From: Dehalococcoidia bacterium
GTDB lineage: Bacteria > Chloroflexota > Dehalococcoidia > GIF9 > AB-539-J10
Assembly (NCBI GenBank): GCA_030606765.1
Contig: JAUWFX010000002.1
Location: forward strand, 1 to 46,841
Direction: 5' to 3'
DNA: 46,841 nucleotides
Positions 41,006 to 46,841 of the stretch are shown piece after piece. A program made the position numbers and the translations under genes. The notes below the pieces were generated by a model. The model was not told the DNA's origin. It did no database searches and saw only the letters and a program-made list of their open reading frames with translations. Each line of letters begins with the position of its first letter. Position 1 is the stretch's first letter.

Positions 41006-41286
41006 TATTCCTCCTTTCCTTCAGCTTTGGCTAGAGCCTGTCTTAGAGTTCCTTCTCTTCTCGCTCCTAATCGTTCATAGCCTGTATCAAGAGACATCAA
41101 TAGCTCACGGCAAAACTCATACATATCAGGGCTTGCTGCTATGAGATTGGCATTGGCAACTTTTTCTTTATAACCTCCGTCAAGAATCTTGGCTAAGGTT
41201 CTGTTATCATCATCAGTTATTGCCAAGCACTCGTACTTAGGGCTTTCAACTATAGTGGTTACTTTCCATTGTCCTTTTGTATACAT
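41005..41286 (-). CDS. Conserved phage protein of the 'NANLIAASPDMYE' type
   Basis: 93 residues: N-terminus TKGQWKVTTIV, middle CLAITDDDNRTLAKI, then NANLIAASPDMYEFCREL and C-terminal LRQALAKAEGK. This pattern recurs in many phage and prophage early regions; function unknown. AAGGAGGGG lies before the ATG. It shares its C-terminus with the next gene. Confidence 0.7.
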   Translation of the reverse strand: MYTKGQWKVTTIVESPKYECLAITDDDNRTLAKILDGGYKEKVANANLIAASPDMYEFCRELLMSLDTGYERLGARREGTLRQALAKAEGKEE

Positions 41287-41313
41287 ATTCCCCTCCTTTC
41301 AGTGTCTCCTTAA

Positions 41314-41556
41314 TTAAGGTTTCATCCTTTGTAATCGGTTTATAACTACCTTTTCCCCATAGGTTTCAGCGATGCAGTTATGGCAGAGTCTTACCTTACC
41401 ATAATGGGAATAATCTCGTATGGCAGAACACCTTGAACACACAGCCTGACCACACCTAAAGCACTTGCCCCTTGCAGAGCGTTGAGGTTCTAGGTTAGCG
41501 GGGGCTATGCAGTATGGGTCTGCCACACAACAGGTTTCGATTTCTTTAATTGCCAT
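41314..41556 (-). CDS. Zinc-ribbon protein, 80 aa
   Basis: Contains CCVADPYC, KCFRCGQAVCSRCSAI and LCHNCIAETYG: at least three CxxC pairs, like a B-box/zinc-ribbon host-protein imitation. Strong GAGGAGG upstream. A role in host takeover is guesswork. Confidence 0.65.
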   Translation of the reverse strand: MAIKEIETCCVADPYCIAPANLEPQRSARGKCFRCGQAVCSRCSAIRDYSHYGKVRLCHNCIAETYGEKVVINRLQRMKP

Positions 41557-41566
41557 ATTTACCTCC

Positions 41567-41632
41567 TCAATGTCTCCTTATATAAAATATACACGCTGTT
41601 AAAATGATTGCTATGATGGTTGCTACTATCAT
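41567..41632 (-). CDS. Very small membrane peptide, 21 aa
   Basis: Reads MIVATIIAIILTACIFYIRRH, with AGGAG five bases from the ATG. One hydrophobic segment and a basic end. Its stop lies at the ribosome site of the next gene. Plausible but short. Confidence 0.4.
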   Translation of the reverse strand: MIVATIIAIILTACIFYIRRH

Positions 41633-41646
41633 TGCCTCTCCTTATT

Positions 41647-41811
41647 TTATAGGTATACGAATATGCCAACGAGGCAAAGGCTTAAGGCGATGATTTGATA
41701 GCCCATACCTTTCTTGTTAATACTCGCATCGCCCTCATGCACAAGTGCTAGAAGGTTTACTATTACTATAAGACCGAGCACGATTACCAAAACCATCTTA
41801 AACCAGTGCAC
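41647..41811 (-). CDS. Small membrane protein, 54 aa, GTG start
   Basis: Start chosen at GTG 41,811, which overlaps the upstream TAG (TAGTG) and has GGAGGAG at the right distance; ATG 41,796 is the alternative. TM1 MVLVIVLGLIVIVNLLALV, TM2 IIALSLCLVGIFVYL. Confidence 0.6.
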   Translation of the reverse strand: MHWFKMVLVIVLGLIVIVNLLALVHEGDASINKKGMGYQIIALSLCLVGIFVYL

Positions 41812-41942
41812 TACTTCTCCTCCTTCGGCCAGACTTTCCCGCACCGATTACAGATATAGGTATTCTTATTCTTCTCGTTCTTATCCTGTAAGCGGTATCT
41901 AGCACAGGTACTTCCACATTCAGGACACTTTGGTTTGTTCAT
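41811..41942 (-). CDS. Zinc-ribbon protein, 43 aa
   Basis: Reads KCPECGSTCARYR and later YICNRCGKVW: a classic two-knuckle CxxC...CxxC ribbon of the transposase/TFIIS style. AAGGAGG precedes the ATG. It overlaps both neighbours. Confidence 0.7.
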   Translation of the reverse strand: MNKPKCPECGSTCARYRLQDKNEKNKNTYICNRCGKVWPKEEK

Positions 41943-42156
41943 AGTTTACCTCCTTCTTGTGATATTCGCCTTTTAGGTCAGCAAAGCTCCAGACAGTCCA
42001 ATGTTTATCGTCCTTGTATTCGTCTGCAACATATATGGGTGGATAAACTCGGCATAATAGTTTGAACTGCCGTGTTGTAAACTCTGGCTCATCATTGCAG
42101 AATGGACAGTTCTTGTATTCTTTGCCATTGCATCTGTATTGAGATTTCGTAGTCAA
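41920..42156 (-). CDS. Cys-containing hypothetical protein, about 78 aa
   Basis: The domain with CNGKEYKNCPFCNDEPEFT and later LLCRVYPP is clear. The start is not: TTG at 42,156 follows the previous stop, while in-frame ATG codons further up would overlap the previous gene heavily. The stop overlaps the next ATG. Confidence 0.5.
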   Translation of the reverse strand: MTTKSQYRCNGKEYKNCPFCNDEPEFTTRQFKLLCRVYPPIYVADEYKDDKHWTVWSFADLKGEYHKKEVNYEQTKVS

Positions 42157-42164
42157 CTGCTTTT

Positions 42165-42353
42165 TTATATTGTTGCATTTTCTTTCCCCTCTTCTTTCTC
42201 TTCGTTCTCTAGTGGGCATTTGCCTATGGGTGGGTTGCACCATTCTCGAACCTGTTTTACGTTTAGGCGTAGGAAGGGACAAGTCCTACAAGTTTCATTC
42301 TTTACTTCCCATAGTTTGGTCATATCTTCATTGGCTTGCTTAGTTTTTCCCAC
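42165..42353 (-). CDS. Small Cys-rich protein, 62 aa, GTG start
   Basis: Start chosen at GTG 42,353, which has AAGGAGGG upstream; a longer frame begins at 42,398. TCRTCPFLRLN and WCNPPIGKCPLE give four cysteines. The C-terminus is acidic. Zinc binding likely. Confidence 0.6.
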   Translation of the reverse strand: MGKTKQANEDMTKLWEVKNETCRTCPFLRLNVKQVREWCNPPIGKCPLENEEKEEGKENATI

Positions 42354-42370
42354 TTTTCTTTCCCTCCTTT

Positions 42371-42559
42371 CTACCAATGATAATAGGTTTCTCTCCATAG
42401 GGGAAAATCAATATGCCACCATTTCCATCGTTCTAGGGAATCAAGTATTCTCTGTAATTTGCCCCTATGTCTAGTTTTGGAATGGCGGAATCCGCACTTT
42501 TTGCAATAAATAGAATTATTAAGTTCCCATATCCTATCTTCGTCCCATAAAGAACCCAT
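42371..42559 (-). CDS. Small zinc-finger-like protein, 62 aa
   Basis: Perfect AAAGGAGG upstream. YCKKCGFRHSKTRH gives CxxC with a later HxxxxH, as in a CCHH finger; many Trp and Arg. May bind nucleic acid. No family. Confidence 0.6.
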   Translation of the reverse strand: MGSLWDEDRIWELNNSIYCKKCGFRHSKTRHRGKLQRILDSLERWKWWHIDFPLWRETYYHW

Positions 42560-42629
42560 TATAATTCACCTCCTTTTATTTTGTACTTTAACACTTGAAT
42601 AGAATCACTGAGGGTCAGGACTTACAGGT

Positions 42630-42935
42630 TCAGACTTTGACTGGTCTGTATTGGGTGACTACTTGGTGTATTTCGTCAGGTCTTCTTATGTATTCCTCGT
42701 CTATAAATCTAAGAAGCATCCTTTCGTCTGTGGCGTATATCTTAACTTCATTTGCGGTTAAAGGTTTTTTATTCCACCGGCAAAGGTAAGTCCTTCTCAG
42801 GTTATAGGGGTAATGAGTAATCTCACTTAGGTTAAAGGTTTTGACATTCATAAAAACTGTGGTGAGCCACTTATCCTTGCCTACCCTAACCGCTGCTAAC
42901 TCCTCTGGGCTCCACTGTCTAACTGTAATTGACAT
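42630..42935 (-). CDS. Hypothetical protein, 101 aa, first gene of minus operon
   Basis: It is the first gene behind the promoter at 42,999-43,027. Content is mixed: ITVRQWSPEELAAVRVGKDK and later YATDERMLLRFIDEEYIRRP. No family. AGGAG at 42,941-42,945 (complement) supports the ATG. Confidence 0.65.
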   Translation of the reverse strand: MSITVRQWSPEELAAVRVGKDKWLTTVFMNVKTFNLSEITHYPYNLRRTYLCRWNKKPLTANEVKIYATDERMLLRFIDEEYIRRPDEIHQVVTQYRPVKV

Positions 42936-42998
42936 CTTAACTCCTCTATGCCAAGCCTGCTCTCACCCACTCTATTCTATTGTTAAAGAACTAATACG

Positions 42999-43027
42999 AG
43001 TATAAACTATCTCTCTCTCTTTGTCAA
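42999..43027 (-). promoter_or_regulatory. Consensus sigma70 promoter of the minus-strand operon
   Basis: On the minus strand TTGACA (43,022-43,027) is 17 bases from TATACT (42,999-43,004). Transcription would start near 42,992, about 55 bases before the first gene. The spacer is a GA-repeat. It is the best promoter in the window. Confidence 0.88.
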
Positions 43028-43037
43028 TACCCCTAGC

Positions 43038-43051
43038 ACACTATACCGTGT
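43038..43051. promoter_or_regulatory. Short inverted repeat near divergent region, possible operator
   Basis: ACAC (43,038-43,041) and GTGT (43,048-43,051) are inverted halves around TATACC. The site is just behind the -35 box of the minus promoter and between the two divergent transcription units. The halves are short, so this is tentative. Confidence 0.3.
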
Positions 43052-43104
43052 AAGAATTAGATATAAAATAAGAAAATTCAGCTACGGATTAAAAAGAAAA
43101 TAAC

Positions 43105-43158
43105 AAGGTTAAAAACCTTCTGAGTATAAAGAGGCACAAAGATATGCTTAGTGCCCTC
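43105..43158 (+). promoter_or_regulatory. Two hairpins in the divergent intergenic region
   Basis: AAGGTT (43,105-43,110) with AACCTT (43,114-43,119); then GAGGCAC (43,131-43,137) with GTGCCCTC (43,151-43,158, one bulge). They lie ahead of the small gene at 43,203. The rest of 42,936-43,202 is A/T-rich and holds only the promoter and palindrome. No plus-strand promoter is clear. Confidence 0.4.
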
Positions 43159-43202
43159 TCTTGGGCTTCTAAGGTGCTTATTAAGTAATAATAGGAGACA
43201 AT

Positions 43203-43355
43203 ATGCCAGCTAAAAGTAAGCAGCAATTTAAACTAATGAAAGGGATATGCGCTGGGGGAATCAAGCCACGCAAGGACTTACCCTCAAAGAAGGTGGCCTG
43301 CGAGTATGTTAAAGGACAATCTCCTAAAGGACTACCCAAGAGGAAGAAGAAATGA
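43203..43355 (+). CDS. Small basic protein, DUF3008-like, 50 aa
   Basis: Reads MPAKSKQQFKLMKGICAG...KKVACEYVKGQSPKGLPKRKKK. The 'MPAKSK.QF..M......P...A.EYVKGQ...LP.R' form matches small phage proteins of this family. It is basic. AGGAGA lies upstream. It overlaps the next start as ATGA. Confidence 0.65.
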   Translation: MPAKSKQQFKLMKGICAGGIKPRKDLPSKKVACEYVKGQSPKGLPKRKKK

Positions 43356-43444
43356 AACCTAAACGAAATGGCTCAGGTAAAGGTATAAGAGCTAATAGAG
43401 GCCATGGTGGGTGTAAAGTGACTAGAAGAAGAGGTAAAAGATAA
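43352..43444 (+). CDS. Very small basic protein, 30 aa
   Basis: ATGA overlap with the previous gene; AAGAGGAAG upstream. Mostly Lys/Arg/Gly (MKPKRNGSGKGIRANRGHGG). This kind of peptide often follows the DUF3008-like gene in phages. It may bind DNA or be a packaging accessory. Confidence 0.5.
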   Translation: MKPKRNGSGKGIRANRGHGGCKVTRRRGKR

Positions 43445-43454
43445 ACTCGCTGAA

Positions 43455-43658
43455 ATGTGGTATAATAGAGATAAGCTAGGGAGGCAATGCGACCATAGTT
43501 CAAGCTTAAAGGGTGAACGCCCACCTAAGCAGTGGGAGGAAGAGGTAGCGAGTGGGAGTCCTCTTGGTGGCCTAAAAGAAAGATGCCTTGCTAGACCACT
43601 CTCAACCATACTTAGTAAAGGAAAAGAAGGTAAAGGGGGAAAGAGGAGTGCAATATGA
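43455..43658 (+). CDS. Doubtful 67-aa frame ahead of nuclease gene
   Basis: The frame ends in an ATGA overlap with the nuclease gene, which favours it, but its first codons lie within the promoter candidate and there is no ribosome site. The same DNA has a hairpin (CCCAC/GTGGG near 43,520-43,538). It may instead be leader RNA. Confidence 0.3.
   Translation: MWYNRDKLGRQCDHSSSLKGERPPKQWEEEVASGSPLGGLKERCLARPLSTILSKGKEGKGGKRSAI
43458..43466 (+). promoter_or_regulatory. Extended -10 promoter candidate
   Basis: TGGTATAAT at 43,458-43,466 is a perfect extended -10 element. The -35 region near 43,440 (AAGATA) is poor, as allowed for such promoters. It would drive the nuclease and packaging genes. 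Confidence 0.5.
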
Positions 43659-43909
43659 CGAAGGGACTAAAGAATGCTGCTGAACAACTATGTGCGGAGG
43701 AGCTTATAGCTCAAGGATGGGAAGTAACTAAAAGAGGATGGGCTGACTTTATTTGCTTTAACAATGGCACGCTCATGCTAGTCGAGGTGAAGCCAAAACA
43801 GAAACGACATCTCTCTAAGAAGCAATATCGCTTAATGGCCGCCTTGGCTAACTTAGGAGTGGAGTGTCGTAAGTGGACTCCTGACGGCGGGCTAGAGTTT
43901 GTTCATTAA
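43655..43909 (+). CDS. VRR-NUC/PD-(D/E)XK nuclease-like protein
   Basis: 84 residues with AEELIAQGWEVTKRGWADFI, then LMLVEVKPKQKRHLSKKQYRLM. D in 'WADF' and ExK in 'VEVKP' are the catalytic PD-(D/E)XK set; LSKKQ..LM..L...GV matches VRR-NUC resolvase-like enzymes. It probably cuts branched or end DNA near packaging. GAGGAG precedes the ATG. Confidence 0.75.
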   Translation: MTKGLKNAAEQLCAEELIAQGWEVTKRGWADFICFNNGTLMLVEVKPKQKRHLSKKQYRLMAALANLGVECRKWTPDGGLEFVH

Positions 43910-44013
43910 GGGGGGGTAGGGGGAATAAGTAATAGAGGGCTTTTAGTTGTTTATTAGAGTTATTATATATCTCTTTAACTCTTTTATTTAAATGCTAAAG
44001 AATAGGAATTAAT

Positions 44014-44397
44014 ATGCCTACTGGTACTCCAAAAGCTGGATATAGAAAAACTAAGTGGAGAGAAGCAAAGAGCCGAGAGGAAATAGAAAGAGAGATTGCC
44101 TTTCGTGTCCCAGATATCCTGATTGAGCTAGAGAAGCTCACTAAGCCTTTTGCCTGTCCTCACTGTGGTAACACAATCAAGGTGATAGATAAAGATGTGG
44201 GGATGTATCTTATTGATAGAGTCTTGGGGAAACCTAAGCAAAAGCTAGAGATGGATGTTACAGAGACAATACAACTCACCGGTGACCAGTGTGATGCCCT
44301 GGTTGAGCGTTTTAAGCTTGCCCAAGGGGCTTTGTTGCCCGAAGGTGATAGTTTAACCCTAGTTGATACATTAGAGGGTGATTATAAGGAGATATGA
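44014..44397 (+). CDS. Candidate terminase small subunit
   Basis: 127 residues; N-terminus basic, then a helical region (REEIEREIAFRVPDILIELE), a CPHCGNTIK half-knuckle, and DVGMYLIDRVLGKPKQKLEM leading to DVTETIQLT. The 'YLIDRVLGKPKQ' helix followed by 'E.DVT' occurs in small-terminase-like proteins. It lies 1.5 kb before the large subunit. The call is likely but not certain. Confidence 0.4.
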   Translation: MPTGTPKAGYRKTKWREAKSREEIEREIAFRVPDILIELEKLTKPFACPHCGNTIKVIDKDVGMYLIDRVLGKPKQKLEMDVTETIQLTGDQCDALVERFKLAQGALLPEGDSLTLVDTLEGDYKEI

Positions 44398-44885
44398 TGT
44401 ATAAAGACAAAGAGAAGCAACGGGAAGTTACCAAAGACAGGGTAAGGCGTTACAGGGAGAGAAAAGGCGTTACAGGACCAGAGGGCGTTACAGAAGAATT
44501 AAGCGTTACAAACAAAGATTTGCCTTGGTATGACCGAGCGAGTGAGGCTGTGGCAGATGTTGAGGGTATTACACCGAGTAAGTCCAGGCTCAAAAGGATT
44601 GCAATACAGAAAGGCGTTACAGAAGGCATACCAGTTGAGGAAGGCGTAACAATGACTTGGAATAGTAACGAAGACCTCGCCATGAATGATGGTAGTCGTT
44701 TTTCGCTTGATAGTTACCCTGACATCATAGACAAGCTAACAGACCCTATATGGCGAGGTAAGCTAGAAAAGATATGTAACGCCTTTAATGCCTCAAGTAA
44801 CCCATCATACTCTAAGGATGTATGGTTAGGTGATACTAACTTGTCTGTTGCGTGTGATTGGCTTGAATGTACTTCTTCTATCTAA
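44394..44885 (+). CDS. Phage protein with GVT repeats, 163 aa
   Basis: The N-terminus is charged (YKDKEKQREVTKDRVRRYRERK). GVT recurs at about residues 25, 31, 73 and 84, coded by GCGTTACA direct repeats in the DNA. The C-terminal part (DPIWRGKLEKICNAFNAS) is a helical domain. The protein type is common near phage packaging or replication genes. Start is ATG 44,394 or 44,397, overlapping the previous stop. Confidence 0.6.
   Translation: MMYKDKEKQREVTKDRVRRYRERKGVTGPEGVTEELSVTNKDLPWYDRASEAVADVEGITPSKSRLKRIAIQKGVTEGIPVEEGVTMTWNSNEDLAMNDGSRFSLDSYPDIIDKLTDPIWRGKLEKICNAFNASSNPSYSKDVWLGDTNLSVACDWLECTSSI
44447..44651. repeat. GCGTTACA direct repeats inside a gene
   Basis: GCGTTACA occurs at 44,447, 44,467, 44,485, 44,503 and 44,614, with a variant GCGTAACA at 44,644. 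The first four are spaced 20, 18 and 18 bp. They lie within a coding region between the possible small terminase and the large terminase, so they may be a packaging or initiator recognition site as well as coding sequence. Confidence 0.7.
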
Positions 44886-45003
44886 CAACAACGATACCAA
44901 CACACCATACCAATAAAAACAACGATGAACGAGAACGATAAACCTCGTACACATAACGCTGAGCCAGAATTCCTAAATAGTGTTTATGTAAAGTAAGGAG
45001 AAT

Positions 45004-45405
45004 ATGATAGAAACGACTGAGGCAATAAATGACGAAGGGGTTAGGTTCTGCTCAAAAGTAGAATTTGTTGAGCCATACGAGTATAAAAATGGGGTTAGGA
45101 TAGAGAAGGTAAGCATACGACTACATGACCGAGTTCCAGAGACAGTGTTATTACTTAACAGTTTAGGATTAAGAAGAGTTGGGATTGACCCTTGTTATGA
45201 TGCTTATATATATGCCTCATACCCATTAGGGTATATTCAGTATAAGCTAATCCGCCACCTTCTCACAGGGTATTGGTGGTTGATGAAGTTTCTATACAAC
45301 AACGCCCGAATGTTCAAGCAAATTCCCCCAGCCGAGTGCTTCTCTTGGAGATACTTTACTCCCTACACGTGGGTTAAAAAGCTAATACCCCGAAATAGAA
45401 AATGA
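45004..45405 (+). CDS. Hypothetical protein, 133 aa, before terminase
   Basis: AAGGAG precedes the ATG. The protein has an N-terminal beta domain and a helical, aromatic-rich C-terminus (LIRHLLTGYWWLMKFLYN). The gap before it (44,886-45,003) holds only three AACGAT copies and a doubtful 23-codon frame. No family recognised. It overlaps the next gene as ATGA. Confidence 0.6.
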   Translation: MIETTEAINDEGVRFCSKVEFVEPYEYKNGVRIEKVSIRLHDRVPETVLLLNSLGLRRVGIDPCYDAYIYASYPLGYIQYKLIRHLLTGYWWLMKFLYNNARMFKQIPPAECFSWRYFTPYTWVKKLIPRNRK

Positions 45406-45542
45406 TTTACCAAGAATTAGTTAGAAAATTAGAACGGTACTGTATTGGATGCAGGGTAAGTACGTACTTCAAGCTCATGTACATTATCTTCACTAGAGAC
45501 GGCAGACCGTTATTATATATAGCTTATTTTGGGATGAACTGA
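45402..45542 (+). CDS. Small hypothetical protein, 46 aa
   Basis: It starts in an ATGA overlap and its stop overlaps the terminase start (TGATG), so translation of the three is coupled. Aromatic and basic content, with YCIGCRVSTYFKLMYIIF. No family. Confidence 0.55.
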   Translation: MIYQELVRKLERYCIGCRVSTYFKLMYIIFTRDGRPLLYIAYFGMN

Positions 45543-46841
45543 TGGAAGAACTCCCAGTAATAGAACAAATCGGACAAAAGATAGATATATTAGACCCGCT
45601 CAAGTTCTTTGAGCACGTTAAGATTTTAGACGCCACCACGAATCAGATAATTAAGTATGAGATGTGGCCTCATTTAGTAGAGTTTATCAAGGCAGTTTTC
45701 CAGCATAAGCAGATAATCGTCTTAAAGTCCAAGCAAATCGGAATTTCTTGGACTCTGGCAGCTTTAGCTCTCTGGTGGTGCTACAAGACTGGTGGAAACG
45801 TGGTTATGATTTCCAAAGGGGAGAGTGAGGCTGTTGAATTACTAAGGAAGGCAAAGTTTATTTATAGTCAGTTACCGAAATATCTCCAATTGGAGACATT
45901 GCAGGCTGGGGCAGAGCAAATATCATTTAAGAGTAAGCTCAGCCGTATTCACACTTTGCCTTCTACCGAATACGCAGGCGTGGGAGAGACCGCATCTCTT
46001 GTTATTTGGGACGAGAATGAGTTTCACCCCAACGATAAAGAGAATTGGGCACATTTAAAACCTACGATAGATGCAGGGGCACACGGGATTGTAGTCTCTA
46101 CCGCTGACCCCACGACTATTGATTCTCACTTCAAGATACTCTGGAGAGAGGCCAGGGCAGGGAATAACAACTTTTACCCTATTTTCATCCCTTGGGATGC
46201 CGTTCCTAACAGAGACGAGGAGTGGCTTGAGAGGGTTAAAAGAGACTATTACTTAGAATGGCAGTTTAGAGCTGATTATCCTGCTTCCGAAGAAGAAGCA
46301 TTAAGCCCGATTCTTGGTAGAACTGTCTTTGACACTGCTACTTTACTGAAATTACAGGCTGAAGCCCTCAAGGAAGAAGAAATCAGACAGGGTGTTATCC
46401 ATATTTACCATCGCCCGAAGGTCGGAGTTCAGTATATAGCAGGTGTGGACATGGCGGAAGGTAGGGGAGGAGACTATTCAGTCCTCTGGTTAGAAGGTAG
46501 AGACGGTTTATCAAGGGAATTAGTCGTCGTTATCCACTCGAATGACATTTTAATTGATACATTCGCCGTTATGAGCTACGAACTCTTAAAAGAATACTAT
46601 TTTCCGAGGATCGTAGGTGGTGCTAGCCCATATGAGGCTGCTTTCTACGCAGCCTTGATTGCTCATGGTTATGACAGGGGCAAAATCTACTGTTCTGACG
46701 AGAAAAGAGAGAAATTGGGCTTCGTAGAGAGTGGAAACACGAAGGACAAGGAACTCCTAGACCTGGAAATGACCCTAAGAGGCGGATTGAAAATCCACTA
46801 TATACCTGCAATTAAGGAACTTTTCGCCTTTCAGATAAAAG
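45542..46841 (+). CDS. terL: Terminase large subunit, N-terminal part (continues at 1)
   Basis: The ATPase/nuclease that drives DNA into the head. The Walker A-like motif KSKQIGISWT is at residues 62-71, Walker B LVIWDE at 153-158, and the coupling motif VVSTADP at about 184-190. The nuclease domain begins near residue 300 with AGVDMAEGRGGDYS (first catalytic Asp 303). The gene runs off the contig and finishes at 1-296; total 484 residues. The start overlaps the upstream stop. Confidence 0.95.
   Translation, partial: MEELPVIEQIGQKIDILDPLKFFEHVKILDATTNQIIKYEMWPHLVEFIKAVFQHKQIIVLKSKQIGISWTLAALALWWCYKTGGNVVMISKGESEAVELLRKAKFIYSQLPKYLQLETLQAGAEQISFKSKLSRIHTLPSTEYAGVGETASLVIWDENEFHPNDKENWAHLKPTIDAGAHGIVVSTADPTTIDSHFKILWREARAGNNNFYPIFIPWDAVPNRDEEWLERVKRDYYLEWQFRADYPASEEEALSPILGRTVFDTATLLKLQAEALKEEEIRQGVIHIYHRPKVGVQYIAGVDMAEGRGGDYSVLWLEGRDGLSRELVVVIHSNDILIDTFAVMSYELLKEYYFPRIVGGASPYEAAFYAALIAHGYDRGKIYCSDEKREKLGFVESGNTKDKELLDLEMTLRGGLKIHYIPAIKELFAFQIK
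46701..46841. repeat. Right copy of 141-bp terminal direct repeat
   Basis: This is an exact copy of positions 1-141. It lies inside the terminase large-subunit gene, which reads across the join in frame. The genome is circularly permuted or circular in the assembly. The physical ends of the packaged DNA are not shown. Confidence 0.95.

Noticed and set aside
43021..43047. Plus-strand promoter TTGTCA...TATACC divergent to the minus promoter
   Set aside because: The spacer is only 15 bases and the -10 is poor; it overlaps the minus-strand -35 box, which explains the similarity.
44925..44996. 23-codon frame before the gene at 45,004
   Set aside because: No ribosome site and no overlap with neighbours; the three AACGAT copies nearby are too few to call an array.
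1..46841. CRISPR arrays, insertion sequences, integrase or attachment sites
   Set aside because: No regular direct repeats with unique spacers, no transposase motifs and no integrase-like gene were found.

Overview
The window is an almost complete tailed-phage genome, written as a linear contig of a circular map. The first 141 bases repeat exactly as the last 141, and the terminase large-subunit gene runs off the right end and finishes at the left end, so the unit length is 46,700 bp. There is a portal, a scaffold, a HK97-like capsid protein and short-tail/fibre genes, but no tape measure, sheath or tail-tube gene. A podovirus-like particle is therefore the best inference. Shine-Dalgarno sites (AGGAGG-type), sigma70-type promoters and rho-independent terminators point to a bacterial host. 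The host itself cannot be named from the sequence. Stop codons are used in the standard way.

Layout. (1) 1-25,158, plus strand, virion genes: end of terminase, portal, a repeat protein with a PT-rich linker, a 1,691-residue protein (likely injected or internal), scaffold, major capsid protein, candidate decoration proteins, beta-helix and zinc-ribbon proteins, head-tail connector, a nozzle-like protein and three fibre/adhesin genes. HNH and Vsr/DUF559-like nuclease genes are interspersed. (2) 25,159-25,441: two tandem terminators, then a strong promoter. (3) 25,442-40,774, plus strand, early/middle genes: many small, tightly overlapping genes, YopX-like, ASCH-like, two DNA methyltransferases, Gp37/Gp68, a winged-helix P-loop ATPase behind a phased iteron array, a NinG-like nuclease, sigma-region-4-like regulators, a metallophosphoesterase and a cluster of small membrane proteins that probably includes the holin. 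(4) 40,787-42,935, minus strand: ten small genes behind a consensus promoter. (5) 43,203 to the end, plus strand: small basic proteins, a VRR-NUC-like nuclease, a possible small terminase, a repeat-bearing gene and the large terminase.

Most unusual are the non-coding stretches in the early region. About 540 nt at 27,903-28,440 and about 210 nt at 37,367-37,576 fold by inspection into many long helices and carry no convincing gene. Two more compact structured elements flank a 39-residue membrane-protein gene at 36,170-36,479. Two of these RNAs share a nearly identical helix (GTGYTGG paired with CCAGCAC). They resemble, in size and context only, the large ornate phage RNAs such as ROOL and GOLLD; class membership cannot be decided here. 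The iteron array at 31,690-31,800, with repeats spaced about 10 or 21-22 bp, is the best candidate origin or initiator-binding site.

No DNA polymerase, integrase, tRNA, CRISPR array, reverse transcriptase or recognisable endolysin was found. About seventeen short proteins carry paired cysteines of zinc-ribbon type, a marked feature of this phage.
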